64,000 nucleotides of DNA, taken from Nocardia tengchongensis. GTDB taxonomy: Bacteria; Actinomycetota; Actinomycetes; Mycobacteriales; Mycobacteriaceae. Below are positions 36,050 to 46,756 of this stretch, in pieces (within the stretch, counting starts at the first letter, position 1; each line of letters opens with the position of its first letter). The notes below the pieces were generated by a model, which saw nothing but the letters and a program-made list of their open reading frames with translations, was not told the DNA's origin and did no database searches. The position numbers and the translations under genes are program-made. The stretch is taken from NCBI RefSeq assembly GCF_018362975.1, contig NZ_CP074371.1, positions 310,001 through 374,000 on the forward strand, in the 5' to 3' direction.

Positions 36050-36492
36050 TCAGCCCTGCACCTCACGCAGCTTTTCCTGCAACCACATAGGGATATTCTC
36101 CGGGTCACGAGGATAGTATTCGAGGTCCAGTGCATAGGCGCCCGCAGTCAATTGCGGGTTGAAGTCCGGTTCGGCATCGTAGTCAAAGTTGACCTTATAG
36201 GCTCCAGTTCGATCGATCAGCAGCTTCGCCGTGAACCACGCACCTTTGCCCGGCTCGTACATAGCGGCCCGGAGCTTATCGAATTGTCTCATCGCAACCT
36301 TGGGCACCGAATGACGCGAGGAAGAACCATCCTCTGCGATCGACTCCAACCGCCCTCCGTCGATCTGGACGGTACCCCTGAACTCGAATCGAATCTGGCT
36401 CCACCCCTGAGGAACCGCCCCTCCAGCGCTTGCCCCACCGTCTCGAGCACCGCCGACTGCTCGACGGGGTCAAGTGAATCTCCCTGTGCCAT
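36050..36492 (-). CDS. YezG-like immunity protein next to the nuclease toxin (one frameshift)
   Basis: This is the likely immunity protein for the nuclease domain encoded directly upstream. ATG 36492 gives MAQGDSLDPVEQSAVLETVG. Restoring one G in the run near 36418 joins it to AVPQGWSQIRFEFRG, then AWFTAKLLIDRTGAYKVNFDYD, YALDLEYYPRDPENIPMWL. That is a complete YezG/DUF600 domain of about 147 residues. In Bacillus the YeeF toxin is neutralised by YezG, so the pairing with a nuclease toxin makes sense by analogy. As written the frame is broken. Confidence 0.7.
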
Positions 36493-36535
36493 ACGACTGA
36501 TCCTTTCATACGGACATCGGCAGGCAAACCAGACC

Positions 36536-38424
36536 TCACCGATCCTGCTTAGGGGGAATGTTCTTGAAGGTCAGGGCATCCACGAAAGTGCCGCCCACTG
36601 CAAACTCCACGTCGATATACATCGGCGCCGTCATTTCCGGGTTGTGAGGGTCATAATCCAGCGAGATCTTTACATTCAACTTCGGTGGCGGATCCTGTGC
36701 AAGAAGGTGCTCCCAGTGTCCCTCCAGCTTGCGCCAGTTTTCCAGAGGAGTGGTGTTCCCCGGATCCTGGTTGAGACTCTCGAGCATCGGCACCATGTTG
36801 ATGGCCTCACCTGGGCCGCCGAACTCGGTTCCGAAGAGATGCCCACCGTTGAACCTGACCGTCTCGAAGAGTATCGCTTCGGTTATCGAAGGCTCCCGGT
36901 CGAACAGCTCCTTGAAGTCCTCGATTGTCTGTTTGTTGATCCCGGCATACTGCTTCTCACCGTGATGTCCGATCGGCGTCTGATCTGGCCCTCGGCGGCC
37001 TGCATCGGACGGCGCCAGCTCCATCCGGCCCTCCGCCTGGACCACTCTGCCTTGCGTATCCGTGGAGTAGATGAACCTGTTGTCGACGGTATAGACGGCA
37101 TCAGGGAATGGCCGTCTCAGATCTGGATTGAACCCTTCGCCTTCCATCCTTCGCAACGCCGGGTTTCGCGTTTGCTTCCGACCTGAGTCGGTGACCACTT
37201 CGGCCACGTGACCGTCCGGACCGGTGATGAACAGACCTCGGTCCCTTCCTGCACTGTCGGTCACTCGGTAGGCAGTGCTCGGGTCGAGCGGAAGCGGAGC
37301 GCCCGTCCTGGGGTCTCGACCAAACGGCTTCCGCCGCTTCGGAGCAAGCGGATCATCAGCCGCTACATGTTTGACAGGCTTGTCTCCGACCAGGTCTTCG
37401 TACGGGTGTCTCGGATTGCTGTCATTCACGAACGCGCTACGGTCCCTGGCATCATCCGGGTCGAAACCGTGCTTGTCCTCGTCTCTGGTACCCGGAACAA
37501 AGCCGTCGTCGGAGACTTTGGTTTTGGTGCCGTCCGGGCGTACGAGTTCCCAATCGCCGTCGGGTGGGATGCGGGGGCGGCGCGTGCCCTCGGGGGTGAT
37601 CTCGGCGGTGGAGGAGTAGACGCGGCCGTCGTGGTCGGTCCAGGCCGGCTTGGTGGGGGCCAGGACAGGTTTGCCGGTGGCTTTGGCCAAGCGCGCGGCG
37701 GCGTCGGTGGAGGCCGCGTCGCAGCCGACCAGACGGATGGGGCGGCCGTCGTAGCCGAGGGAATTCAGGCGGGCGGCCAGCTCTTCCATGGTGTATTCGC
37801 GACCGTCCAGAAGGACTGTGCCGTGCTCGGTCAGATGAGCGTCGATGGTGAAGAAGCGAGGGTCTTCGGGGACCTGACGGGCTAGTTCACGGAGTTCGGG
37901 CTCGTCGTGGAGGGATAGACCCGCAGGGGTTTTTTCCGCGAAGTGGGACAGCGGATCTTCGACGGGAGTGTGATCGGGGACCCCGTGAGGCGAATCCTGT
38001 TGTGAGTCGGGCTCGTTCTGACGGTGGTTGGATTCGGTTGGGTGGCGTTCCGACTCGGTGGGGTGAGCCGAGGGTTCGGTTGCCGTGGGCAGCAAAGTCT
38101 CGTGGTGTTGCTCGAAGTAGCGGGCGAGCGCGGGATCGTATTCCTTGAGAAGGCGCCAGGGAGTTGCACTCTCGTGTGGGTCCATGAGCCCCACGCGGTC
38201 CAGGGTCTGGACGAACTTCTCGCGGAGCGCGGGCAGTTCGGCCGCACGTCCCGGCTCGTAGTGAGCCTTCGCGATTTCTCCGGCGGCGGCCCGCATTTCC
38301 TCGAAGCGCGAGGCCAGGTGCGGCGTCAGTGTCGACGGGCGCTCCAACGCCGGGTCGAAATGAGTACTGGGCGAGCGTTGTTCGGGGCCGGAGGTACGCG
38401 CAGGCGCGGCGGGATCCTCGCCGG
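36536..38424 (-). CDS. Nuclease toxin segment without its own start codon
   Basis: An open frame of about 630 codons ending 44 bp before the YezG-like immunity gene. In order it has an 80-residue repeat also found twice in the large plus-strand toxin (RFEEMRAAAGEIAKAHYEPG, about 38334-38082), a charged linker, a domain with FFTIDAHL and IRLVGCDAAS reminiscent of clan CD cysteine proteases, and a C-terminal DNA/RNA non-specific endonuclease. The nuclease has NGGHLFGTEFGGPGEAINMV, with catalytic-type His and metal-binding Asn. No ATG, GTG or well-placed TTG precedes the repeat in this frame. It may be a displaced toxin cassette, or the end of a fused toxin with the gene upstream (the frame stays open into the ADP-ribosyltransferase). 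Confidence 0.7.
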
Positions 38425-38661
38425 CTAGGTGTTCTCGCCCTGTTCTCGGTTGATCCGGGCGATCTCCGACTCGCCCCACGCCTGCCAAATCTTGATCTGG
38501 TCCTCGGTGGCCGGGCGGCGTCCCTTCGCGTCCATCTCGCGGAGTCTCTCCGTGTTGCGGTCGGCTCGTGCCCGGATCTCCGGGTCCTCGATCTCGTCCC
38601 TCATCGTGGGGCCCAGCACTTCTCGTGCTATCTGCTCCATCTCCTCGGGGCTGATGGGCAT
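38425..38661 (-). CDS. Small protein after the ADP-ribosyltransferase domain, possible immunity
   Basis: A 78-residue acidic, helical protein with a strong ribosome site (GGAGGACTCCAG before ATG 38661). It begins ISPEEMEQIAREVLG and has many alternating charges (RARADRNTERLREMDAK). It directly follows the ADP-ribosyltransferase end, the usual place for an immunity gene, but no immunity family is recognised. Its first residues resemble those of the YezG-like protein at 31749. Codon bias favours this frame over the open frame that overlaps it. Confidence 0.55.
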   Translation of the reverse strand: MPISPEEMEQIAREVLGPTMRDEIEDPEIRARADRNTERLREMDAKGRRPATEDQIKIWQAWGESEIARINREQGENT

Positions 38662-38673
38662 CTGGAGTCCTCC

Positions 38674-41600
38674 CTAGATCGGCGAGTTGGATATGGTATT
38701 TGCCGTTGATGAACTCACGACGGATGACTTCGAATTGGGTGCCCGGCGGGAACACGACCTCGTCCTGGGACAGGCTCGCCCAGGAGATGTCTTTTCGGTG
38801 TGGGACTCGATGGTCAGTTCGATGTTGCCCCCCGGCATGGAACTACCTTTGTCGGAGGACGCGAAGCCTGCGTCCACGGGGTGGTTGCCCGCGGAGTAGT
38901 CGGCGAGGAACTGCCTCAGCACCGCGGGGTCGTCGATGCGCAGCGAGCGGTAGACGATGCCCTCGTAGTCGGGCAGCTTGTTGTAGGCCGACATCAGCGT
39001 GCGGATTTCGACGTCGTGGTCGGCCAAGGTTGCGGGGTTGCCGTTGCGGGTACCGTCGTTGACCGGCTCGTTGAGGTTGAACCCTTGGTTACGACGGATC
39101 GCGTCCAGCTCGGCATCGGTGAGCCGGGAGATCTCGGGATGATTCGCGGTCTCGAAGTCGCGGATGGTTTGGACCTCGCCGTGGCTGATCTTGTTCTTAG
39201 CGGCGTATTCGTGCGAGGCCGTGGGGTCTTCATAGCGCGGGTTCGCGTAGTAGGGCTTGTCCTCGACCGGTAGCTTCGGGCGCGCGGGCTCGCTGCCGTC
39301 CGGGACATGGGCCGGGTTGGCGTGTTCGGGCGCAGAGGGATGCGGATCCGGTTGACCGATACGGGCTTCCGGCCGTTGTCCGACGGGATTCTCGCGCGGG
39401 GCGGATTCGATAGGCCGCACCGGATTCCCCTGCGAGTCATAGACGATCGCGTGGGTGGATTTGACGTTGGTGTGGTCCGGCGGGAACGGGTGGGGGCCGC
39501 CGGGGACGGCGTTGTCGTGGACTACCAGGCGGCCGCCGTCATTGGTGATGGTGTACGCATGCGCGCCGACGCCGTTGGCGTCCGTGGGGCCGTGGAATTC
39601 GTCTACGACCAGGGCCGTTGCGCCGTCGCCGAGGCGGTGGAGCTGGTCGGCTATGGAACCCAGGGTTTCGTGGCGGTCCAGGTGGGCGCCGGCCGCGTTC
39701 TCGAGTTCCGCGGCGGTCATGCCGTGTTCGGCGATCGTCGGGTCGTCGGGGACGTGGATGTCGGGGTTGCCGGTCAGTTCGTGGACCTGGCGGAGGGCTT
39801 GGGGGCCACAGTCGTTGGTTTGGGTGTGGGTGCGTTCGGGGGCGGTGGCGGGCGGGTCCAGGGTGCGGTTGGAGTGGACCAGATCGTCGTAGCCGTAGGG
39901 GTGTTCGCCCTGGTGGCTTTCGGTTTCAGGGGCGCGGAAGCGGGCCGGGTCGTGGGGGCTGGAGCCGAGGGTGCGTTGCCGGGCGTTGAGGTCCTCGTGG
40001 CCGGGGCGGGAGTACTCCGGTAGGAGGTGCGGGGTTTGGCCGGAGGCGATGCGGGAGAAGTTGTGCAGGGATTCGCTCGGGACGGCGCGTCCCTCATCCA
40101 TGTGGTTGTAGTAGCCCGTGTGCGTCGAGATGTCGCTCAACGTGTGGACGCCGCCGGGGAATTGGGCGGCGATGCGGCGGGCACCGAAGGCTTCGATGGC
40201 GGGGTCCATGCCCAGGCCCATGCCGAGTTTCGGTGCGACTCGGCCGATTTCGCCGAGGGTGTTCGCACCGATCCAGGTCACGGGGTCGCGGGAGGAGCTG
40301 GCGACGAAGACGTTGTGTGCGCCGATGCCGAAGTCTGCGGCGTGGCCGACAGGACCGGCTCCGGGTGAACCCAGCAGGGTGATCGTGGAGATGTCGCCGT
40401 GCAGGCGGCCGCCCGCACCCGCGAAACTGGTGGTCGTGGAACCGTAGCTGTGGCCGAACAGGTGGACATCCGGGTGGGGTGACCGCCGGGTAGCTCCGCG
40501 CCTAGTCGGCGAGTTTGACTGAAGGAGGCCACATCTCGGGCCAGCAGCTCGCCGCCCCGCTGCGCCAGACGGGCATCGGTCATCTCCCGGACGATCTTCG
40601 GGAATCCGCTCGGAGCGTCGTAACCGATCCACGCGATGGAGGCGACCATCTCGGGATCCTGGGTGCGCTGCGTCGTCTCCCACATATGGTTGAAGGCGTT
40701 CTTCAGGTTGCCTTCCAGACTGCGGACCGTCGTCGTGATGCCGGGGACGTGGAAGGACACCGATGAGGCCTTCGCCGTGTCGCCGAAGGCCACCACGGCC
40801 CGGCCTTCGCCGTTGAATTCCTTCGAGTCGTAGGACAGCACGTGCACCGGCGGTTCCTCGCCGCCGAACTTGTCGGCGAACTTCGCCGCGAGATCGTGCG
40901 CTTCCTCCAATGCCTTGCGCGTGGATTCGAGGTTCTTCCACTGCCGGAAGTTCTCCGGATCGGTGAACCGGCTCGTCCACTTCTCGATGCGCGGATTCTG
41001 CTCGTGCAGCGTGTTCAGGTCCCGCGTGATGGCCAGCCGGTTGGCCTCGTCCTTCACGTGCGGCGGCAGACCGTCGGCATTGCCTATCTCGTGCGGATGC
41101 GCCTTGATCACCGCGTGCTGCTGCTCGGGCGTCAGGCCGTGCCACCACTCGTGGTTGTCGGTCGCGCGATTGTGTGCGCCGGCGATATCGGTTTCCTGCG
41201 GATGCAGCAGGTGTTCGGGGGCCGCGTCGGGGTGCAGCTGCTGGAGCGCCTCGCGCGCGTAGGCATGCTCGGCCTCGGTGATCGGCGAATCTTTCGGCAG
41301 CACAGTGCGTTCCGCCGTCGGATCGCCCGTATGCCGGTTCGCAGGATCTCCGACGGCATGATCACCGGGCCTCGGTGTATCGGTGTTCGGGTCGCCTCCG
41401 GTTCGCTTCGGTCCGTGTTGCTCCGGGGACGCGGCGGGATTTTCGGGGCGCGCACCGATACGGGATTCCGGCCCCGTGCCCGCACCGACGAGCTCGCGAC
41501 CCTCGGGCCGCGCCACGACGGATTCGACTGTGCGCCCGGCATCTCCGAGATCCGCGCGTTCGCCCGCACGCCCGTGAGGTACTTCGAGGCCGGTGGCCCG

Positions 41601-43084
41601 AGCGCTCATCGGTGTCGGCTGGCCGGCCGCCTCGCGGATCTGGGCGGGGGTCGCGCGCGGTTCGGCAGGTGGAGTGTGCGCGCCCGGTGCGTCGGCGCGG
41701 GGGGAGCCGGTGCGTCCGCTCGCGGTGCCGCCGGAGTCTCCGGCCGGAGAACGGCCGGCGTCTCGGTCCGAGGAGCGGCCGCGGGAACCTGTTTGGGTTC
41801 GGCCGATGCCGGTGTGTGCCCGGGGTTGGAGGTCTGCGGGGTTTCGGTCGCGCGGGCATCGACGACCGGCCCGGTGTGGGTCGGGGTCTGCACGACCGGA
41901 GCCGCCTGCGGCACACCGGCGGTGGGTTGCTTGCTGGTTCCCGGATCGGTGGGGCGCGGCTGTGGATCCGCCGGTCTCCCCTGCGAGTGGTCACCCGGAG
42001 TCGTTCCGCCTGTGGGCTTTTCATGGGACGGAGCCGCGTCGTGCGGGGAATTGTCGGTGTGCGGAGTGCCTTCGGCGGCTGTCGGGTGGACTTGCTTCTC
42101 GGTGACCGCCGAGGGCGAACCGTCGGACATGGTGCTCGTCACGGCGAGCTTGTCCGGGCTCCCCTTCCAGGGAGATCTGCCCTCGTGCGCCACGCCGGGC
42201 AACGTGCCGCCCGCGATGCCCGCGGTCACGACCCGCGGGTCGAAATGCCAGTTGTGCGTGACACCGCCGCTCACGGCCCATCCTGCGAGCCCGGCCACCC
42301 CACCAGCGATTCCGCCGCCGAGTAGATTGGCGGCCTTCTGCGCGGTGATCTGCTTGATGGGCGCTTTGGCGATCGGGTTGACCAGAGCTTTCGGAAGCCA
42401 CTTGCCGATGGGCGCCGCGACGAGTCCACCGGCTGCCCCGCCACCCGCCGAGAGCAGCAACTGCTGCGTATTGATCTCGCTGCGGCGGCCGAATTCATGC
42501 TGGTAGGCCTGAATTCCGCCGTCCTGCAACGCACCCAGCGCACCGCCGATGATCGTCTGCTTCAACGCGAACCGCATGAGCGAGATCTCGGTGGCTTTGA
42601 GCCCCTCCTTGCCGAGGAAATCGATGGCCCGTCGTGTCAGGATGCGGACCGCGATGCGCCCGATGCCGATCGCCGCGCCCTCCGCCATCGGCGCGGTCGG
42701 CGGGAACAGCCAGGCCGCAGCGATATCGGCGGCCAGGGTGATCAGCGTCGTATAGAACATGAGCTTCGTGTATTCGAGCTCGGTTCCGGTGTTCTCCGCG
42801 GTGCCGGCGATGGTCTCGAACCATTCGGCGAGCTTGTCGATCGACTGGTCGCCGACGCGCATGGTGCGCAATTGCTCGATGATCTTGTCGCCGCCGTCGC
42901 CGGTCGGATACGCCTGGCGCACCGCCGCGATGGCCGCATCGATGTCCGCGTCGATCGAGCGCAGATCCTTGGCGCTGGACTTCCAGTCGTCGGCGATTCC
43001 CCACATCGAGTCCTCGTTGCCGTCCGGCCATTTCATGCCGACGAGCCAGCCGAGGGTCCCCGCTAGAGGTGGCTCCCAGATCAT
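38674..43084 (-). CDS. CpnT-like multidomain polymorphic toxin (three frameshifts)
   Basis: About 1,470 residues once three single missing bases are restored (near 41697, 40483 and 38805). The N-terminus (LVGMKWPDGNEDSMWGIADD, then two membrane-like stretches) is the WXG100-like head of CpnT-type type VII toxins. A Pro/Thr-rich linker follows. Next comes an alpha/beta-hydrolase domain of DUF1023 type with HLFGHSYGSTT (GxSxG) and LLGSPGAGPVGHA. Then comes a papain-like domain with NDCGPQAL (Cys at 39808-39810), GVGAHAYTI and VVHDN. The C-terminus is an ADP-ribosyltransferase (GIVYRSLR, FASSDKGSS, SQDEVVFPPGTQFEV) with a QxE motif. It is divergent from the plus-strand WXG/YbaB genes and followed by immunity candidates. 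Export by the ESX system is inferred. Confidence 0.8.
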
Positions 43085-43352
43085 CGCGAATCGCCTGCGA
43101 CGAGAATCACTTGCCCGGTGATGGTTTCAACCAGACACCCCCGTGACGCCACGATCGCCCCCGAATACGCGCTGACCTGCTCTGCTGATGCGCTGTCCAG
43201 CAGCGTGTTTCACGCCGGGACAGCCCCCGATCTCGCGCCACGCTGCCACAGAACGCGCCGATGATCAACTGGGGCGGCGCCGCGCCGCTATTGATCGGCT
43301 ATGGTCGGCGGCAAGATTCCGGGGCCGGACCGACGCGGAAGGGGATGTCGCC

Positions 43353-44207
43353 GTGCGAACACTGTGGTTCATTCCCCAGGGCGTGCGCCGGATCGGTCCC
43401 GAGGAGTACACCGGTTATCAGGGCGGAATCGCCTCGACGCTGACCCCGATCAGCAAACACCAGGCCGCGGCGGTGATCGCGCAGGGCGGGCATCGCGCCC
43501 GGGAGCTGGTCTCACTGCTCGAAGGTCTGGGGTTCGAGCCGGAGCTCGACGGGTCGGAGACCTGGGACAAGGCGAGTCTCGTCGGGGAGGGATTCAACCG
43601 CTTCGACAAGGGCTTCAACGGGCGGATTCACCAGATCAGCGCCCGATTCTCCGGTCCACCGACCGAATTCGACGACCTGATACGGCGATTCGCGGCCATG
43701 CCGTCGACCGTGGTGACACGGACCCGGGAGGATTCGTCGGCCAAGACCCGCGACCTCGAGGTGTTGCTCGGCGATCGATACGGGCACAGCGCCCGCATCG
43801 ACGTGCAGCAGCGCAAGGACTCCGGGCTGATCTCGGCACGGTTGCAGGTGACCAGCCGCGCCTTCTTCTATCGCTGGGACAAGCGCGACGGGGTGTGGAG
43901 CATCCTGGCGCGCGGGCGCGGCGAGAGCCTGGAGGAACAGCAGGCGCGGGAGATCGAACGCCTCGGTTTCCGGCGGCGTCGTTCCTGGCCGGTTCATGAC
44001 GCTCCCCCCGGCGGCCTGCTGGAATCGGAGGCCGCTGACCGGATCCGGCTGTACCTGGTCGGCGCGGGCGTCGACACCGACGCTATGTCGTTTACTCCGC
44101 AGCGCAGAGAGGGCGGCTGGGATGTCGCCATCGCCGGCGGGCCCACCTCGGCGTTGGATGCGCTGCACATCACCGACGACGGTCACATCGGTCCCCGCGA
44201 ACACTGA
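43353..44207 (+). CDS. Hypothetical protein sharing a C-terminal domain with 44310
   Basis: A 284-residue protein. GTG 43353 with AAGGGGA upstream gives VRTLWFIPQGVRRIGPEEYT; longer starts lack support. The middle (RIHQISARFSGPPTEFDDLI) looks like a mixed alpha/beta fold. The last 65 residues (ADRIRLYLVGAGVDTDAMSF, GGWDVAIAGG, LHITDDGHIGP) resemble the end of the gene at 44310 (RRFILGRGADTSGYP, YYMADDGVIEA). The 268 bp before it, shared with the divergent toxin, holds no gene. Function unknown; toxin accessory or immunity is possible. Confidence 0.6.
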   Translation: MRTLWFIPQGVRRIGPEEYTGYQGGIASTLTPISKHQAAAVIAQGGHRARELVSLLEGLGFEPELDGSETWDKASLVGEGFNRFDKGFNGRIHQISARFSGPPTEFDDLIRRFAAMPSTVVTRTREDSSAKTRDLEVLLGDRYGHSARIDVQQRKDSGLISARLQVTSRAFFYRWDKRDGVWSILARGRGESLEEQQAREIERLGFRRRRSWPVHDAPPGGLLESEAADRIRLYLVGAGVDTDAMSFTPQRREGGWDVAIAGGPTSALDALHITDDGHIGPREH

Positions 44208-44309
44208 GCGAACCTCGGCCGGAGCCGACACGACCACCTCGAATGTGTAAGGTCGCACAGGTATCCGACCGGGTGGAACGTGCGGCGGTCGAGAAGGGGA
44301 GCTCGAGAC

Positions 44310-45851
44310 GTGGACAGGCCTCAGGCGGGGAATCCGGACGACGAATTCATGAAGTCGTTCATGGCCGGGTTCGCGCAGGCGAATCAGGAATCCGACATCG
44401 GGTTCAGCGTCGTGTCGCATCCGGGACCGGAATCCGTACCCGACGAAGGCCAGGTCGTCGAGCAAGCTCGGGAATTGACTCACCGCATCGCACGTGAACT
44501 CGCGACCGCGGCGCCGGAGGGCTGGGAGCGCGTCGACGCCACCTTCGCGTGGACCGTCACCGTCAAGGCATGGAGCGTGGTGTATTCCGCCGGGGATCAA
44601 GCGTTTCGAGCCGAGCCGTCGGAGGCCGTCCTACTGCTCGTGCAGGAACAGCGCGAGATCGCGGCACGTATGAGCGAAGGCCCTTGGTGGCGGATGCGCA
44701 TCAGCCTCAACAACGCGGGCCAGGTGCAGACCGACTACGACTACGGCGACGAGCCGTTCCCGGACGATCAGCTGTTCCCGGCCGAGGCGTATCTGGCGGA
44801 CCTGCGCGAGTATCCCCGCAAACGACTACCCGTCTGGCTGGCCGCGTATGTGAGTCATGGTGATCGGCTGCTGCGCTCGCCGCGGGTCGCGGCCCAGCAG
44901 GCTCGATCCGACCGGGCCAAGGAGATCCGCGGACAGGCGACGACCGAGGTCTTCCCGCCGCTGCCGCTGACCTGGTCCAACTGGACCGCCCTCGCGGCGG
45001 TGTTCGTCGCCCTCGACGCCCCGCACGGTCCGCGCATACTGCCCGCGCTGGCCTGGTTCGAAGGCCCGAATCGCAGCGGAAGCACGCTCTATGTACTGCC
45101 AGGCGACCGGGCTGTCATCTCGGGCGGGGTGCTCAACGCACCGGAGCTCGATGCCGTCTACAACGACGGCGCTCCCTTGCCGAATCTGTACGCGGGCGCA
45201 CCGGATTGGGTCACCGACGCGGTGCTGAATCCGCGGGCGGCCACCGGGCAGCTGACCTTCTGCTACTGGTGGGAGGACGGGCAGTGGTTCCGCGGCGAAT
45301 CGCCCCTCGGCCCCGGGGTGGCCTCCGCGGTGCCCGGGATCTGGACGACCGGGTCGACCGTCGACACGATCCTGCAAGTGATGGAATCGGCCGGTAAAAC
45401 GATCACCGATGCCACCAAATCCGCTGTCGCGAACCTGGTTTCGGCAGCCCAAGCCGGTGTAGTGACCTACGAAACGGTTGCCGCGGTCTTCGACCCCGCC
45501 GAACACGACGTGGATTCGGCGCTGAACCAGTTCACGCTGGCGGGGCTGCGAACCTTCGTCACCGCGCCGCCGCTGAGCCGGATCGACGCCATCGAACAGG
45601 TCCGGCGATTCATTCTCGGGCGGGGCGCCGACACCAGTGGCTATCCCCTCGACCAGCTGACCGCCGAGCGAATCGACAACGGCTGGATGGTTTTCGTGCC
45701 CACGCGCCCCGGCGAGATCATGATCGGCCGGGCGATCTACTACATGGCCGATGACGGTGTGATCGAGGCGTCGTCGTCCTCGGTGCCGCCGACGGTGTAC
45801 ATCGCGGGATTCACCCAGCGGTTCCATGAGCGGACGCGTCAGCGCGGCTGA
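44310..45851 (+). CDS. Large YezG-like protein with extra C-terminal domains
   Basis: A 513-residue protein starting at GTG 44310 (GGGGAG upstream). Residues 50-190 are YezG-like: ELATAAPEGWERVDATFAW, PWWRMRISLNNAGQVQTDYD, YLADLREYPRKRLPVWLAAY. Residues 205-370 are a second domain shared with 50718 (LAWFEGPNRSGSTLYVLPGD, NAPELDAVYNDG, GAPDWVTDAVLNPRA, CYWW). The last 90 residues (RRFILGRGADTSGYPLDQLT, RIDNGWMVFVPTRPGEIMIG) match the tail of 43353. It precedes a WXG100-YbaB pair and is probably part of a toxin-immunity module, perhaps as a multivalent immunity protein. Confidence 0.7.
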   Translation: MDRPQAGNPDDEFMKSFMAGFAQANQESDIGFSVVSHPGPESVPDEGQVVEQARELTHRIARELATAAPEGWERVDATFAWTVTVKAWSVVYSAGDQAFRAEPSEAVLLLVQEQREIAARMSEGPWWRMRISLNNAGQVQTDYDYGDEPFPDDQLFPAEAYLADLREYPRKRLPVWLAAYVSHGDRLLRSPRVAAQQARSDRAKEIRGQATTEVFPPLPLTWSNWTALAAVFVALDAPHGPRILPALAWFEGPNRSGSTLYVLPGDRAVISGGVLNAPELDAVYNDGAPLPNLYAGAPDWVTDAVLNPRAATGQLTFCYWWEDGQWFRGESPLGPGVASAVPGIWTTGSTVDTILQVMESAGKTITDATKSAVANLVSAAQAGVVTYETVAAVFDPAEHDVDSALNQFTLAGLRTFVTAPPLSRIDAIEQVRRFILGRGADTSGYPLDQLTAERIDNGWMVFVPTRPGEIMIGRAIYYMADDGVIEASSSSVPPTVYIAGFTQRFHERTRQRG

Positions 45852-45928
45852 GCCGCAATCCCGATGGCATCGATGGCGATGCCCAATTACTGTCGGCACC
45901 AGCATTGCACGGGGAGGAGTAGTTCCTG

Positions 45929-46249
45929 ATGGCGGACAAAGTAGAGGTCGATCCGGAGCTGATGCGGCAGGCGGCCGCCAAGACCGACCACGTCAACACT
46001 CGCCTGCGCTCAGTGGTCGACACTCTCATGGCCACCCTCGGCGGCAAGGGCGAACCGTGGGGAAACGACTCCTACGGTGAGCAATTCGCCGGCGCCGAGG
46101 ACGGGTCCGGCTACAAAGCGGCACGCAAGACGCTCAAAAACCTATCCGACACCCTCGCCAAGAATGCCGGGGACAACTCCGACGGCCAGGCCAAGTCGGG
46201 CAAGCAGCTCGACGGCACCGATCAGAACAGCGCGAGCGCGTTCAAGTAG
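45929..46249 (+). CDS. WXG100-type protein, W-G-x-D class
   Basis: A 106-residue helical protein with GGGGAGGAG upstream. The turn reads GEPWGNDSYGEQFAGAEDG, a variant in which Trp-Gly is followed by Asp and an aromatic-Gly, as in WXG proteins placed next to large actinobacterial toxins. The tail ends NSASAFK. It lies 2 bp before a YbaB-family gene, a pairing repeated at 51935. It probably dimerises with a toxin head or with the other WXG protein for export. Confidence 0.85.
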   Translation: MADKVEVDPELMRQAAAKTDHVNTRLRSVVDTLMATLGGKGEPWGNDSYGEQFAGAEDGSGYKAARKTLKNLSDTLAKNAGDNSDGQAKSGKQLDGTDQNSASAFK

Positions 46250-46251
46250 AC

Positions 46252-46752
46252 ATGGCGAACGAGAGCGCGAAGGCCGAACTGGCCTCCATGATCGACGAGT
46301 TCCAGCAGCAGATGCGGGTGCTCGGGGAGATACAGCAGAAGCGGTCGCAACTCATGGCCACCGGATACGCCCTGCAAAAGCAGGTCACCGTGGTCGTGAA
46401 CGCGGACGGCACGGTCATCGAAACCCGGATCGACCCCGAACTCGAGGACCTGCCACTCTACGAACTCGGCAAGGCCATCACCGAAGCCGCGCAGGCCGCA
46501 GCCACCGAATTGGGCCGCAAGAGCGCCGAACTCACGAATCCAATCCAGGAACGACGCGGCCGCATGCCGAAGATGTCCGACCTAATCGAAGGCATGCCCG
46601 ACCTCACCGAACGAATCCCCGAACCCATCCCCGCTTCCACCGCTCCCCCGAATTCCACTGAGCGGCAACATAACCAGCCAGCGATGACGTTCACAGACGT
46701 CGAAGAACTGGACGACATCACACCGGGCCGGATCCGCGCAGACGACTGGTGA
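46252..46752 (+). CDS. YbaB/EbfC-family protein
   Basis: A 166-residue protein starting 2 bp after the WXG100 stop. Helix one (AKAELASMIDEFQQQMRVLG) leads to the YbaB core QVTVVVNADGTVIETRIDPE and a second helix. A 70-residue extension ends FTDVEELDDITPGRIRADDW. The paralogue at 52247 ends FENVEEFEHD...TPGW once a frameshift is repaired, so the acidic tail with terminal Trp is conserved. Role unknown in this context; YbaB proteins bind DNA elsewhere. Confidence 0.85.
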   Translation: MANESAKAELASMIDEFQQQMRVLGEIQQKRSQLMATGYALQKQVTVVVNADGTVIETRIDPELEDLPLYELGKAITEAAQAAATELGRKSAELTNPIQERRGRMPKMSDLIEGMPDLTERIPEPIPASTAPPNSTERQHNQPAMTFTDVEELDDITPGRIRADDW

Positions 46753-46756
46753 CGCG

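Noticed and set aside
38430..38674. Treating the open frame between the transferase and nuclease as ordinary coding sequence
   Set aside because: The overlapping small gene has a strong ribosome site and better codon use. I keep the fused reading only as an alternative.
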